Shown: in pieces, positions 53,830 to 63,488 of the stretch
Layout: every line of letters begins with the position of its first letter
How positions within the stretch are numbered: the stretch's first letter is position 1
NCBI RefSeq assembly: GCF_000314995.1
Contig: NZ_BAEO01000015.1
Location: 1-64,000 of the forward strand
Source: Paraglaciecola arctica BSs20135
GTDB lineage: Bacteria > Pseudomonadota > Gammaproteobacteria > Enterobacterales > Alteromonadaceae
Direction of reading: 5' to 3'
Length of the DNA: 64,000 nt
The notes under the pieces: generated by a model
Database searches by the model: none
Seen by the model: the letters and a program-made list of their open reading frames with translations, nothing else
What the model was told of the DNA's origin: nothing
Made by a program: the position numbers and the translations under genes

Positions 53830-54334
53830 AGTTACTCAAGAAAAGAAAATATTCCCATTGCTTCCAATTCTAATATTACCTTTTAATAAACTTACCGGAG
53901 TGAAGAAGTAAAGGTAATAGTAAAATTCCATTTCTCAATAGTCTAGTTGAGTTTGAAGGACATCCGGGGACCTAGTGCGTCCAGATACAAGGTTAGTATA
54001 ACTCTATTTTATCCTATAAGGCTCAGTCATTGATTACTTCAAGGCGCCCCTAATGAAATAGACAGCGAAAGTAATTTGGAGCAATTTAAGGATCCAGCTC
54101 CTACAGTCTTACTTATTTTAAGTAACAGGTTTGATCTGATTTTCGCAATAAAGTGTCTGTATTTTTTACAGTTTCAGGTTCTAAATAGTGAACTTATTAA
54201 TATTACTTTTCTAATCCATTGATTTACAAGCATAATTTAACATTTGGTCTGAAATATGCTTTGTTTCAAAATGCAAATTTGAAATAAGCATAATAATAAA
54301 GTCCAACTTAACATTTTAATAAATGGAGTTTTTA
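53830..54334. other. Intergenic region upstream of PEP-CTERM-like gene
   Basis: The 505 bp contain no gene. A perfect inverted repeat (TTTCAAA at 54264-54270, TTTGAAA at 54278-54284, seven-base spacer) lies about 50 bp before the start codon and may be an operator. A small GGAGC/GCTCC hairpin lies at 54078-54101. The rest shows nothing that I can name. Confidence 0.45.
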
Positions 54335-55144
54335 ATGAAAAAATTGATAAATAAAAACAATGTAAGAGCTATTTCCTTCAGTGTAATTGCTGGATTAGGG
54401 CTTTTTTCGATTGCAGCACCAGCAAGCGCTGACTTTGTTGCATTTGAAATTCGCAATACCCCAACCATAAATATCAGTGGTGCGGTCACGGAATTTATAA
54501 TTGATGGTGGTGGCGATAAAGCGGCCCTAGGATCAAATGATATTAATGGTTCAACTATTGGTGAAATTACCAGCTTGAGTATTGAACGCCTAGATGATCC
54601 ATCTCGATTTGGTCCTGGAACAGGCCCGAACGTTGCACCATATTTTAATTTATGGATAACAGATGGCGCAGGTAATTTTGCGGTGGTAGCGAATGAGCCT
54701 TCAAATGGCGCATTTCAACCACTTTATAACGATGGTTATGATTTATCTTTTGCTGATTTAAGCGATAAAGTAGCAAAAATATATGAAAATAGTTCTACAC
54801 CTTGGCTGCCAAATTCCGGAATTGGTTTAACCTTTGCAGACTTGGCTAACTTTGTAATACAAGCACCAACAATTGCTGAGTTAACTGCCAGTTGGGGGGG
54901 ACTAGGAACAGGTGCTCCAAGAGAAATTGGCACTAATGTCGCTTATGGTGTGAACTGGGTTTTTGGTGATACCCTAGCCAACTATGTATCTGGAGATAGT
55001 GGATACCGCGTTACTAATGCTAATGTTGAAGCGGCCAAAGTCTCAGAGCCAGCTTTATTAGCCTTATTTAGTTTAGGGCTAGTAGGAATGACTGCTTCAA
55101 AGAGAAGAAAAATCCGTTTATTCAAAGCAACACAGAACGTATAA
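54335..55144 (+). CDS. Exported protein with PEP-CTERM-like sorting signal
   Basis: A 269-residue protein with a signal peptide (cleavage near ASA/DF), a mature part without cysteine rich in G, N, T and A, and a C-terminal SEPALLALFSLGLVGM followed by KRRK, i.e. the short motif, helix and basic tail of PEP-CTERM proteins with S in place of the first P. Such proteins are handled by an exosortase, which is not in this window. The ATG at 54335 has GGAG six bases before it. The next gene is a TonB-dependent receptor but a strong hairpin separates them. Confidence 0.8.
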   Translation: MKKLINKNNVRAISFSVIAGLGLFSIAAPASADFVAFEIRNTPTINISGAVTEFIIDGGGDKAALGSNDINGSTIGEITSLSIERLDDPSRFGPGTGPNVAPYFNLWITDGAGNFAVVANEPSNGAFQPLYNDGYDLSFADLSDKVAKIYENSSTPWLPNSGIGLTFADLANFVIQAPTIAELTASWGGLGTGAPREIGTNVAYGVNWVFGDTLANYVSGDSGYRVTNANVEAAKVSEPALLALFSLGLVGMTASKRRKIRLFKATQNV

Positions 55145-55182
55145 AGTAACGATAATTTACAATTGAATTATTGATTATGGTG

Positions 55183-55210
55183 ATGAGGTTGGTTTTAAAA
55201 TCAACCTCAT
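55183..55210 (+). terminator. Hairpin after PEP-CTERM-like gene
   Basis: ATGAGGTTG and CAACCTCAT form a 9-bp stem whose ten-base loop (GTTTTAAAAT) is itself almost self-complementary. It lies 38 bp after the stop codon. There is no T tract after it, so it may terminate only partly or stabilise the mRNA. Confidence 0.5.
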
Positions 55211-55420
55211 TACAGTTACCATAATTCCAGCCTTAGTATTTCAATCACTTCCATCTACAATATGTCAGTATTCTATACACAAAAACCAATCTTATTTTTA
55301 TATTAAATATTTAATTTCTAGACAAAATTTTCTCGCCTTAAATTTGCCTGATGATATTATTGAATTTCACTCAAGCGCCTTAAATATCGGTTCTCGATAT
55401 ACATCAATTTTGGAAAATTT

Positions 55421-57775
55421 ATGTCTACGTACGAAATTAAAAATAATCATTTTAAAAAAAAGGCTATTAACTTAGCGGTTACGGGTGCATTTATTGCTAC
55501 CTCTGGACTAACAATTTTCACATCACAAGCTTATGCGCAAACATCAAATGTAGAAGCCGATAATATAGATGTCATTACAGTTACTGCTCGTAAAAAGACC
55601 GAATCAATTCAGGATATTCCAGGTGTTGTAAACGTACTCAGCACAGCTGAACTTAGAGCCAATGGTACAGGTGATGCCAAATCATTAGCCTTAAATACTC
55701 CTGGAGTGATTTATAGTGAAACCTATGCAGGCGCGTCTTCGCCACGTATAACTATCCGTGGTGTTGGTGATGATGATTTTAATCCAAACGGTTCTTCATC
55801 AGCCGCTATTCACGTGAATGGTATTTATCAAGGTACTAATGGCTTGTTAAACGGTCAGTACTTCGATATTGCGAGAGTTGAAGTATTAAAAGGCCCACAA
55901 GGCACCTTATACGGACGTAACGCTACCGCAGGTGCAGTTAATATTATCAGCAAACGCCCCGATATTGATTTTGGCGGTTATCTAGACCTAGATATAGGTA
56001 ACTTCGGCACATTTCGTGGGGAAGGAGCTGTTGACCTTCCTATTTCTGAGGATTTTCTAGTTCGAGTTGCGGCCATGTATGGATCTTCAAATGGCTTTTA
56101 CGAGCATTTAGGCACAGGTCCTGGAACTGATTATTCTTACGCACCAGATACAATCACGCCACAAGAAAATGTAGCAGCACAAGGCAGTTGGGGCGGTGCT
56201 GATCGCGCTTCCGCTCGTGTAACCGCTGAATGGAGTGTATCAGACGCTACGCTTGTCACTGCAAAACTAACCTTAGGACAAGATAAATCTGAATTAGCGA
56301 TACCCGATGTTACTGCCGACAATTGGGCCGAGTATGCAAGCTCAACAGCATTCTTTCTTGACCCACAAGATCCGGCACTCATTGATTTTGCTAATGCCTT
56401 AGATAACGACCCCTTTACGGTTTATTCTAATATGTTACCTAAGTTGGATTCTGAACAAGTTGGAGCCAACCTGCAGATTGACCATGAATTTTCAGGTGAT
56501 ACTACAGCAACCGTTCTAATCGGTTACGAGTCACTTGATCGTGATTATACAACCTCAGACAACCTGCCATTTGCAGTTGCCGATTATTTATTTAATAACG
56601 ATTTTTCGCAATTTACTGTTGAAGCTCGCCTAGCGGGACAATACTCAAATAACGCTAGTTGGTTAGTCGGTGCTTTTAGCCTGCAAGATAAAATCGATTT
56701 TGGGACTAATTTATTATTCTTAAACTCTGGTTTATGGCAAACCGATGTACAAACAGACTATATTCAAGAGCGCGATTCTTTAGGGATTTTTGCTTCATCT
56801 GACTGGACACCTGTAGATTGGTTTACGTTAGAGGCTGGTTTACGTTATTCGTCTGACGAAGTGACATTCACAGGGCAAACCCAAAACAATGACCCCTATG
56901 GGGTTTATGGTACGCCACCAAGCTTTTTCCCTGCAGGACAAGTGTATATAGGCGTGCCTATTGATCCTGCATCACCACTAGTATTTGATGAATCTCTCGA
57001 TGACAGCAAAGTAACCTGGAAAATCAGTAGTATATTTACACCTGCAAAACAATGGCGACTATACGGTACTGTTAGTACAGGTTATAAAGCAGGTGGCTTC
57101 GACGGCTCGACTATACTGTCGGCACAAGAAGCCCTCCCGATTGATTCAGAGACCGTCATTGCTTATGAAGTCGGCTCTAAATATCGTTCAAAGAATGGTT
57201 TGGTTTCTGCTGAAGCTAACCTATTTTATTATGATTTTTCCGATTATCAGTCTACCGCTAAATTAATAGTGGCTGGAGCCAGTACTAATGTTCGTGCAAA
57301 CGTATCTGACGCAACTATTCAGGGCGCCGAACTTGCCTTAACCTTAAGCCCTATTGATGGATTAAATATAAAAGCAGGTGCAGCTTTGATTAATTCTGAA
57401 ATCGATAACTTTCAAGGTGAAGACGCAACTATAGAAGGTAATGACTTACCCTTTTCACCTGATGTTTCTTGGAATATTGCGGTAGTTTACGCAACACCAA
57501 TCAATGATAACTTTAGCTTACGTTCTCAAATTGACGCCAGTAGTACAGGCGAGCACTTCCAGACTATCGAAAACAATGATCAAGTAGACTCATATTCCAT
57601 TATGAACGCTCGAGTTGCCTTAGAATCGGCTGATTGGGAAGTTGCGCTATGGGTAAGAAATTTAACCGACGAAGATTATAATGTAGGCTTCTTTCCAACA
57701 ACAGGATTAACCCCTGACACCTTTTTGAAAGGAGCGCCTCGTACTTTTGGTGTGAATTTCTTAAAGCATTTCTAA
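55421..57775 (+). CDS. TonB-dependent receptor
   Basis: A 784-residue outer-membrane receptor with a signal peptide ending at AYA/QT (residue 39-40), TonB-box-like IDVITVTARKK, plug (RITIRGVGDDDF, VEVLKGPQGTLYGRNATAGA) and a barrel with the C-terminal FGVNFLKHF. It belongs to the same broad class as the receptor at 13718 but is not closely similar. GGAAAA precedes the start, and a short inverted repeat (ATATCG/CGATAT, 55384-55400) lies 20 bp upstream of it. The ligand is unknown. Confidence 0.92.
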   Translation: MSTYEIKNNHFKKKAINLAVTGAFIATSGLTIFTSQAYAQTSNVEADNIDVITVTARKKTESIQDIPGVVNVLSTAELRANGTGDAKSLALNTPGVIYSETYAGASSPRITIRGVGDDDFNPNGSSSAAIHVNGIYQGTNGLLNGQYFDIARVEVLKGPQGTLYGRNATAGAVNIISKRPDIDFGGYLDLDIGNFGTFRGEGAVDLPISEDFLVRVAAMYGSSNGFYEHLGTGPGTDYSYAPDTITPQENVAAQGSWGGADRASARVTAEWSVSDATLVTAKLTLGQDKSELAIPDVTADNWAEYASSTAFFLDPQDPALIDFANALDNDPFTVYSNMLPKLDSEQVGANLQIDHEFSGDTTATVLIGYESLDRDYTTSDNLPFAVADYLFNNDFSQFTVEARLAGQYSNNASWLVGAFSLQDKIDFGTNLLFLNSGLWQTDVQTDYIQERDSLGIFASSDWTPVDWFTLEAGLRYSSDEVTFTGQTQNNDPYGVYGTPPSFFPAGQVYIGVPIDPASPLVFDESLDDSKVTWKISSIFTPAKQWRLYGTVSTGYKAGGFDGSTILSAQEALPIDSETVIAYEVGSKYRSKNGLVSAEANLFYYDFSDYQSTAKLIVAGASTNVRANVSDATIQGAELALTLSPIDGLNIKAGAALINSEIDNFQGEDATIEGNDLPFSPDVSWNIAVVYATPINDNFSLRSQIDASSTGEHFQTIENNDQVDSYSIMNARVALESADWEVALWVRNLTDEDYNVGFFPTTGLTPDTFLKGAPRTFGVNFLKHF

Positions 57776-57830
57776 CTATAGATAACGAATAGGTTTAAGT
57801 AGCTTAAGCTTAATCAATATTTCAATTTAT

Positions 57831-57861
57831 AGGCGATATGTTTCTGCATATCGCCTTTTTT
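57831..57861 (+). terminator. Intrinsic terminator after TonB-dependent receptor
   Basis: A 10-bp stem AGGCGATATG / CATATCGCCT with a six-base loop is followed by a run of Ts. It lies 55 bp after the receptor stop codon. Confidence 0.88.
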
Positions 57862-58065
57862 GTTCTTTTATCAAAAAATTTAAATAAATTAAAGAACGCT
57901 CTTTCGATTGTAATAATTCACATTACTTCTAGTAATATCATTTACCACCTTATTAAATATTGCACTCAATTAATACAATCAAAAAAGTCTCAAATATTTT
58001 TCAATATGGTGCAATTATTGCCTTTAGTGAGACCTGTTATAGTGAATTAATGAGGTATCACTTTC

Positions 58066-60213
58066 ATGTATTTAAAAAGCACTTCTATGCAACTTAGTTC
58101 AAAAGAGCGTTCTTGGTTGCCGTGGTTTGGCCAAAATGGCAAGTTAGCCCTTAGTCGCTCTTGTTATGCCAATAAAAGTATTTATCCGATAATCGAGCAG
58201 ACATTTGAGGGTATCGCAGCAACAAGAGTTCAGTTGTTGAAATTATGGACAAATAACCATTGGGATCATCTTGGTGCAGTTGCTTCGATGCTAACGCATA
58301 GCCATGAAGATTTGATACAGATTGGCTTACATAGTAAATGTGAAGAAATCGCAGATTTTTCTGAATTGTTCATTATTGATGAAATGGGCCAAGTTCTCTC
58401 ATCTAGCTATAAATCAAGAATTGGTCGCAAACATGAACAACAAAATGCAATCAGCCAAGCTGCAAAATTAGAGCATTTTTTACATGGCCCTTATGTTGAT
58501 AAAGAAACAATTGAAATAGGTGCCTCTAGCTCAAAGTTCCATGATGAAGTGACGCTAATGTTTTATTTACCGATACAACAGCAAAATAACGTCAATCGTT
58601 TTTTATGTGGCAGAGTCCCTAACGATGTCATAGGGGATATTATTCAGCGAGAAGCGGGACATATCTACTCTGAGTCCGGTGATAATTATTTGTTTATGGT
58701 TGAGTCACAATTTGATAGAACAATTTCTGCAGGTACCGCCCTATCTCGTTCACGATTTGAAGATGATACTTTTAGTCATGGTGAAAACCTAAAGTCTGGT
58801 GTAAATACCGACTTTGGTGTGGTCAAAATAAACAAACACACTGAGTTTGAAATTCGTTTTACCGATCCGGCCACAGGTGAATTACACCCAGGAGTCAGAG
58901 AAACAATTAAAAATGGTGAAAATCTCTTTGTGACATACCCAGGTTATTCTGATTATCGGCATATCCCGGTTATTGGTAAAGGCGTCACTTTTAGCTTACC
59001 CGGCTCGTTAGATAAATGGGGCATGATGTGTGAGGGAGATTTAGAGGAAGTCTATCGGCGCCGTTCTATTAACCTTAGTTTGATGAAAATTTATCTGTTT
59101 TTAATGGGCAGTATAGTCGCAATAAATTCAAGCCTATTTCATTTCACAGACCTTTCCACCATAACGGTCAGCGCCATTACAGCAACTGTAGGTTTGATAA
59201 GCTACTTTATGTTTTCAAGCATTGGTACCAAAAAGGTAACCACCCAACTAAATAAAATGGCAGCAGTTATTCGTACTATTGCAGAAGGAGGCGGAAATTT
59301 AACTCAGCGACTTGAGGCTAAACAGATTAAGCATGATGAAACCGGAGATATGAGTCGCTGGATCAACAGTTTTATCGACAATTTAGACGGAATAGTCGGC
59401 CAAGTGATTTATGCATCTCACAATGTAAAACGAACCAACGAAAATATGTTAATCCATAATCAAGATGCCTTAGTTTGCTCTAATCAGGTCCACCAATCGA
59501 TGCTGCACATGCAAAACTTGATTGAAATACAACGTAAAGAGATATTAAACGCAGCTAAAACCGCTGAAACAATGAAAGTCACTATGGCAGACGTAGTCGC
59601 CAAAGCAGAAGTTAGTTATAGTGATGCACGTTCAGGTACACAGGCAATACGTGACATTGTTGATAACACCGCAAAAAGTGTGCAATCGCTTGATTCTCGG
59701 ATGAACGATATTGGCAATATTATTAAGGTCATTACCGACATAACTAACCAAACTAATTTACTAGCTTTAAATGCCGCTATAGAAGCTGCTCGCGCAGGTG
59801 AGCATGGTAGAGGCTTTTCGGTTGTAGCTGACGAAGTAAGAAACTTAGCGGCAAGAACCGCCAACGCTGCCACAGATATCCAAAACATGATCCAAGGTTT
59901 ACAAAATGAAACCCAACAAGCCGTTGCATATATGGGATCGGGCGTCGAAGACGTAGATCAAAGTTTAAAACTAACCGAAGCAAACTCAAATGAGAATACC
60001 GAGTTACATTTAGTGGTGCAGAAACTATTTGAAACCATCAGTATAATTGAACAAAACAGTGCTAAAAATGGCCATACAGTTAATGAAGTAACTGACGTTA
60101 CTGAAAGAATGGCTATTGTTATTCAAGGATTAGCCAATAGCTCAACCCAAGTTGATACCACAGCGAATAAATTACAACAATTGGTCAGTGAATTTACCGT
60201 GAGTTATCACTAA
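58066..60213 (+). CDS. Methyl-accepting chemotaxis protein with cytoplasmic-type N-terminal sensor
   Basis: A chemoreceptor of 715 residues. The C-terminal half has the MCP signalling tip ([31 protein letters not shown], near residues 560-595) and methylation helices. Two membrane helices lie in the middle (about 341-358 and 363-385), followed by a HAMP-like region with LTQRLEAK. The first 335 residues contain a Cache/PDC-like sensor ([15 protein letters not shown]) but no N-terminal membrane helix or signal peptide, so this domain seems to be cytoplasmic. GAGG lies ten bases before the ATG at 58066; an ATG at 58087 is an alternative. Confidence 0.87.
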   Translation: MYLKSTSMQLSSKERSWLPWFGQNGKLALSRSCYANKSIYPIIEQTFEGIAATRVQLLKLWTNNHWDHLGAVASMLTHSHEDLIQIGLHSKCEEIADFSELFIIDEMGQVLSSSYKSRIGRKHEQQNAISQAAKLEHFLHGPYVDKETIEIGASSSKFHDEVTLMFYLPIQQQNNVNRFLCGRVPNDVIGDIIQREAGHIYSESGDNYLFMVESQFDRTISAGTALSRSRFEDDTFSHGENLKSGVNTDFGVVKINKHTEFEIRFTDPATGELHPGVRETIKNGENLFVTYPGYSDYRHIPVIGKGVTFSLPGSLDKWGMMCEGDLEEVYRRRSINLSLMKIYLFLMGSIVAINSSLFHFTDLSTITVSAITATVGLISYFMFSSIGTKKVTTQLNKMAAVIRTIAEGGGNLTQRLEAKQIKHDETGDMSRWINSFIDNLDGIVGQVIYASHNVKRTNENMLIHNQDALVCSNQVHQSMLHMQNLIEIQRKEILNAAKTAETMKVTMADVVAKAEVSYSDARSGTQAIRDIVDNTAKSVQSLDSRMNDIGNIIKVITDITNQTNLLALNAAIEAARAGEHGRGFSVVADEVRNLAARTANAATDIQNMIQGLQNETQQAVAYMGSGVEDVDQSLKLTEANSNENTELHLVVQKLFETISIIEQNSAKNGHTVNEVTDVTERMAIVIQGLANSSTQVDTTANKLQQLVSEFTVSYH

Positions 60214-60368
60214 TTCAGAAAATACCCCTAATTCGGGATAAGTAGTTTTTATTTATAGGTTATTTTTTTATGATGTAGAAGCCTTACATAGCTAGCAATC
60301 CACATAAAGTGACTCTAACACTTTTTATTTTTACTCACTTTCTATATTTACTCTATTTGGACCGTTAA

Positions 60369-62003
60369 ATGGATTCTATTTTACTGATCATTTTTATCTC
60401 ACTGGGCATTGCCACTGTGTTGAACATTGTGCTGAAAAAGCTTTCAGTGTCGCACATTATCGGATACATCATTACCGGTACTATCATTAGCAACTTGTTT
60501 GATTTTAATGGTAGTAAAAATTTACATTCGTTAGATTTAATTGGTGAATTCGGCATTGTCTTTTTGATGTTTACAATTGGACTAGAATTGTCATTTAGTA
60601 AACTTAAAAAGATGAAAGAAATCGTATTTTTTAACGGTTTGGTGCAAGTCCTAGGGAGTGCATTAGTTATCTTTTTGGTGACCCATTATGTATTTTCACA
60701 AGGCATGACAGCCTCTGCGATTATTGCCCTAGCCTTCAGTTTATCGTCTACCGCCATTGTTTTAAGTTACTTAAAAAAATCGAAAGATGTACTCACCCCT
60801 TATGGTGAGAAGTCTGTGGCGATATTAATCTTTCAAGATTTGGCTGTGATACCTATTTTGTTACTGATCAGCTTTTTGGCCAATGACCAACTGTCTTTAG
60901 GCGATGTGTTGCTGAACACTCTAGTATCAGCCACTTTGGTGATTGTGTTTATGTTCACTCTAGGTAAAAAACTTATCGAGTGGCTGTTGCATTTTTCTAC
61001 CAATGCCAAATTAGAAGAATTATTTTTAGGCTCAGTATTAAGCATAGTCATTGGGGCATCTATGCTAGCCCACGAAATGGGGTTCACCTATTCATTAGGC
61101 GCATTTATTGCTGGTATGATCATTGCCGAAACCAACTACCATGTAAAAGTTGAGTCAGACATCGCCTCATATAAAGATTTACTACTTGGCGCATTCTTTT
61201 TTTCCATCGGCACTAAAATAGATATTGTTTATTTTTACCAGCAGTTCTTTTGGGTAGTCGCAGTATTAGCACTCATAATGCTGATAAAAGCACTCATTAT
61301 TTTTGTGTTAATTCGCAGAAAATCCAATAAAAATGATTCAGTTAAATCGGCCATTGCCTTGTGCCAAGTAGGGGAATTCTCCTTTGCTATATTCTCATTA
61401 GCATTAAACCAAGGTTTGGTGTCGCCAGAATTAGGCAGTTTTTTGATATTGGTCACAGTGTTATCCATGATAGTCACCCCCTTCATGGTGAATAATATTT
61501 ATACCCTTGCATCTTATTTTGGCAAAGAATTTTATGAGTCAGATAGGATTGCGCCAATTAATGTCAGTCAGCATACAGTGATTTGTGGTTTTGCTATTGC
61601 AGGTCGAATTGTCGCTAAAAAATTAGCTGAAAAAGATATCAATTTTGTGATTATTTCTGACAACCTCAAACATGTTTTATTAGCAAGAGAACGAGGGTTT
61701 CAGGCGTATTTTGGACACCTAGACAAGCGGCCGGTATTAGAGTCTTTAAAAGTAGAGCAAGCCGCCAGTGTCATTATTACAGTTAACACTTTATTGAGTA
61801 AAAAAATAATTTGCCAAGCAGTATTGAATTACGACCCTTCGGCTCAGGTGATAGTTAAAATTTCCAGTCTAGCCGAGAAAAAATCTCTACAGGGTATTGG
61901 TATCACTGATTTTGTACATGCCTACCAAGAAACCGCTAGATTGTTAGTTAAAAGTAGTTTGGCTCACCGCAAGGCCACAAGCCCGTTACCTAAAAGTGAA
62001 TAA
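60369..62003 (+). CDS. Kef-type cation:proton antiporter with TrkA-N domain
   Basis: A 544-residue CPA2-family transporter: about 12 membrane helices in the first 385 residues (IIGYIITGTIIS, LIGEFGIVFLMFTIGLELS, FSLSSTAIVL, VAILIFQDLAVIP) and a C-terminal RCK/TrkA-N nucleotide-binding domain starting at TVICGFAIAGRIVAKKLAE. It would exchange K+ or Na+ for protons under nucleotide control. It resembles KefB/KefC/YbaL but a specific identity is not assigned. No KefF/KefG partner is adjacent. Confidence 0.9.
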   Translation: MDSILLIIFISLGIATVLNIVLKKLSVSHIIGYIITGTIISNLFDFNGSKNLHSLDLIGEFGIVFLMFTIGLELSFSKLKKMKEIVFFNGLVQVLGSALVIFLVTHYVFSQGMTASAIIALAFSLSSTAIVLSYLKKSKDVLTPYGEKSVAILIFQDLAVIPILLLISFLANDQLSLGDVLLNTLVSATLVIVFMFTLGKKLIEWLLHFSTNAKLEELFLGSVLSIVIGASMLAHEMGFTYSLGAFIAGMIIAETNYHVKVESDIASYKDLLLGAFFFSIGTKIDIVYFYQQFFWVVAVLALIMLIKALIIFVLIRRKSNKNDSVKSAIALCQVGEFSFAIFSLALNQGLVSPELGSFLILVTVLSMIVTPFMVNNIYTLASYFGKEFYESDRIAPINVSQHTVICGFAIAGRIVAKKLAEKDINFVIISDNLKHVLLARERGFQAYFGHLDKRPVLESLKVEQAASVIITVNTLLSKKIICQAVLNYDPSAQVIVKISSLAEKKSLQGIGITDFVHAYQETARLLVKSSLAHRKATSPLPKSE

Positions 62004-62023
62004 ATAAATGCAAAAGATGATTA

Positions 62024-62056
62024 ACCACATAGCTCACCAATGGCACAGAGGAAAAG
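62024..62056 (+). repeat. Partial copy of the CACAGAG-type repeat
   Basis: AACCACATAGCTCACCAATGG, then CACAGAGGAAAAG, resembles the left end of the element at 18237-18428. No matching inverted end follows within this intergenic region, so it looks like a single end or a decayed copy. Confidence 0.4.
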
Positions 62057-62192
62057 ATAAAAATCCCCCCCTTCAATGGAGTGTCGGCTATAAATAGTTC
62101 AGGGTACTTCGACTAGAACGAGAAGATAGATTGGCTCAACTGATTAGGAATGTTAGATTCGATGAGTATTTTTAATAAATTTAAGGTTTCCT

Positions 62193-62651
62193 ATGTTTAT
62201 CGCCATTAGCCTCCATATATTAGCCGCCACAATTTGGGTTGGAGGAATGTTTTTTGCCTATTCCTTTTTAAGACCAGCCGCTGCCGATATATTAGAGCCC
62301 CCACAAAGATTAACCCTCTGGGTTAAAGTGTTCAAAAAGTTTTTTAACTGGGTCTGGCTCGCTATTATCCTATTGATTGTCAGTGGACATTTTATGATTG
62401 CTCAATTAGGAGGACTAGCCAACGTGGGTAAACACATTCACATTATGATGCTCTTGGGTTACATCATGACGGCAATATTTATGCATGTTTATTTCGCCCC
62501 TTTTAAACGCTTAAAAGCCGCCGTCGGCCTAGAAGACTGGTCAAAAGCAGCGAGCAACTTAAATGTTATTAGGAAAATGATATTGCTGAACTTAGCGCTT
62601 GGCTTATTAACAGTGTTTGTGGCATCTGCGGGGCGCTACATAATGCTATAA
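62193..62651 (+). CDS. CopD-like membrane protein
   Basis: A 152-residue inner-membrane protein with four helices and the CopD-domain features LHILAATIWVGGMFF at the N-terminus and histidines in SGHFMI and KHIHIMM. CopD proteins take part in copper import or heme-linked redox functions. No copper genes lie nearby and the protein is the short stand-alone form common in proteobacteria, so the role is uncertain. Confidence 0.83.
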   Translation: MFIAISLHILAATIWVGGMFFAYSFLRPAAADILEPPQRLTLWVKVFKKFFNWVWLAIILLIVSGHFMIAQLGGLANVGKHIHIMMLLGYIMTAIFMHVYFAPFKRLKAAVGLEDWSKAASNLNVIRKMILLNLALGLLTVFVASAGRYIML

Positions 62652-62763
62652 GGGACGTTAGAGGCAACGTTATGAACTAAGACCATTGTGGCCTTAAATT
62701 AAAATGGTTGTTTTTGTAGTCAGAAAATTACCCACCCCAAAAGTAATTCAATTTATTATTTAG

Positions 62764-62790
62764 AGTGCCGTTGAGTATATTCACGGCACT
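62764..62790. terminator. Bidirectional hairpin between convergent genes
   Basis: AGTGCCGT and ACGGCACT form an 8-bp stem with an eleven-base loop, followed by TTTAATT on the plus strand and by CTCTAAAT on the minus strand. It lies between the converging CopD-like and membrane protein genes. Confidence 0.6.
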
Positions 62791-62819
62791 TTAATTAGCA
62801 GTTTATTATGATTCGTTTC

Positions 62820-63299
62820 TCATTTTTGTAAACCAAAGCCCCCAAGCACAAAGGCAAAAAACAAAATATGCAGCCATAGTTTAGGTCCAACTTGTGTATT
62901 TAATGCAGCCAAAGAGCCTAGATCTGGAAATTGTTGTGTGGTCACTAGTTTTACAACCCATTCATTAGCAGGAGTGGCAATAAGTGTTGTAAACCAGCCT
63001 AAGATAATTGTTTGTGCAACACTAACGACAACCGAGTGATTGAAATTAAAAATGACAGTTGCAAGCAGAGCATAAAAGATTGAAACACTAATATGTACAA
63101 ACCAAGATAGAAAAAGTGCAGCTATTTCACTGTAACCTCCAAGATTAACGTAAGCAGCGGCATGTCTTGAGGTTAAAGTTGCCAAACCAAAAAGCGGTTG
63201 AACAAGAATAAAGGCAATGCTGGCAATAAGGCCAACGATACAGGCTGTGATAAAAGTATTTTTCATTAAATGTTTAACTTGATTAATTTCGATAACCAT
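62820..63299 (-). CDS. Membrane protein of unknown function
   Basis: A 159-residue protein with four predicted membrane helices (around residues 15-36, 57-82, 85-106, 140-157) and no soluble domain. The family is not recognised. The frame opens at ATG 63299; an internal ATG at 63266 begins MKNTFITACIVG and could be the true start, but neither has a good ribosome binding site. It converges with the CopD-like gene and diverges from the phytase-like lipoprotein gene. Confidence 0.7.
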   Translation of the reverse strand: MVIEINQVKHLMKNTFITACIVGLIASIAFILVQPLFGLATLTSRHAAAYVNLGGYSEIAALFLSWFVHISVSIFYALLATVIFNFNHSVVVSVAQTIILGWFTTLIATPANEWVVKLVTTQQFPDLGSLAALNTQVGPKLWLHILFFAFVLGGFGLQK

Positions 63300-63411
63300 T
63301 AGATAGCTTTAAACCACTAATAATTTCAAAATAAATCCTAGTCAATAATCTGGGACGCCCTATTCGCACAATAAAAAAATCCAATACACCCTAGCTTATT
63401 ACAAATTAAAA

Positions 63412-63440
63412 CCGTCACAAATACTTAATAGAATTGTTAC
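63412..63440 (+). promoter_or_regulatory. Weak Pho-box-like repeats
   Basis: CCGTCAC (63412-63418) and TTGTTAC (63434-63440) are each close to the Pho-box unit CTGTCAT/C and are spaced by 22 bp, exactly two 11-bp periods; the unit between them (ACTTAAT) fits poorly. They lie 49-77 bp before the phytase-like gene. Confidence 0.3.
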
Positions 63441-63488
63441 AAACCGCCACTAACATCTTGTAGCTTTAACGCACACAAGAAATAAAAC

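Noticed and set aside
57838-58050. Forward frame of 70 codons after the third receptor
   Set aside because: It begins inside the intrinsic terminator and is AT-rich noise.
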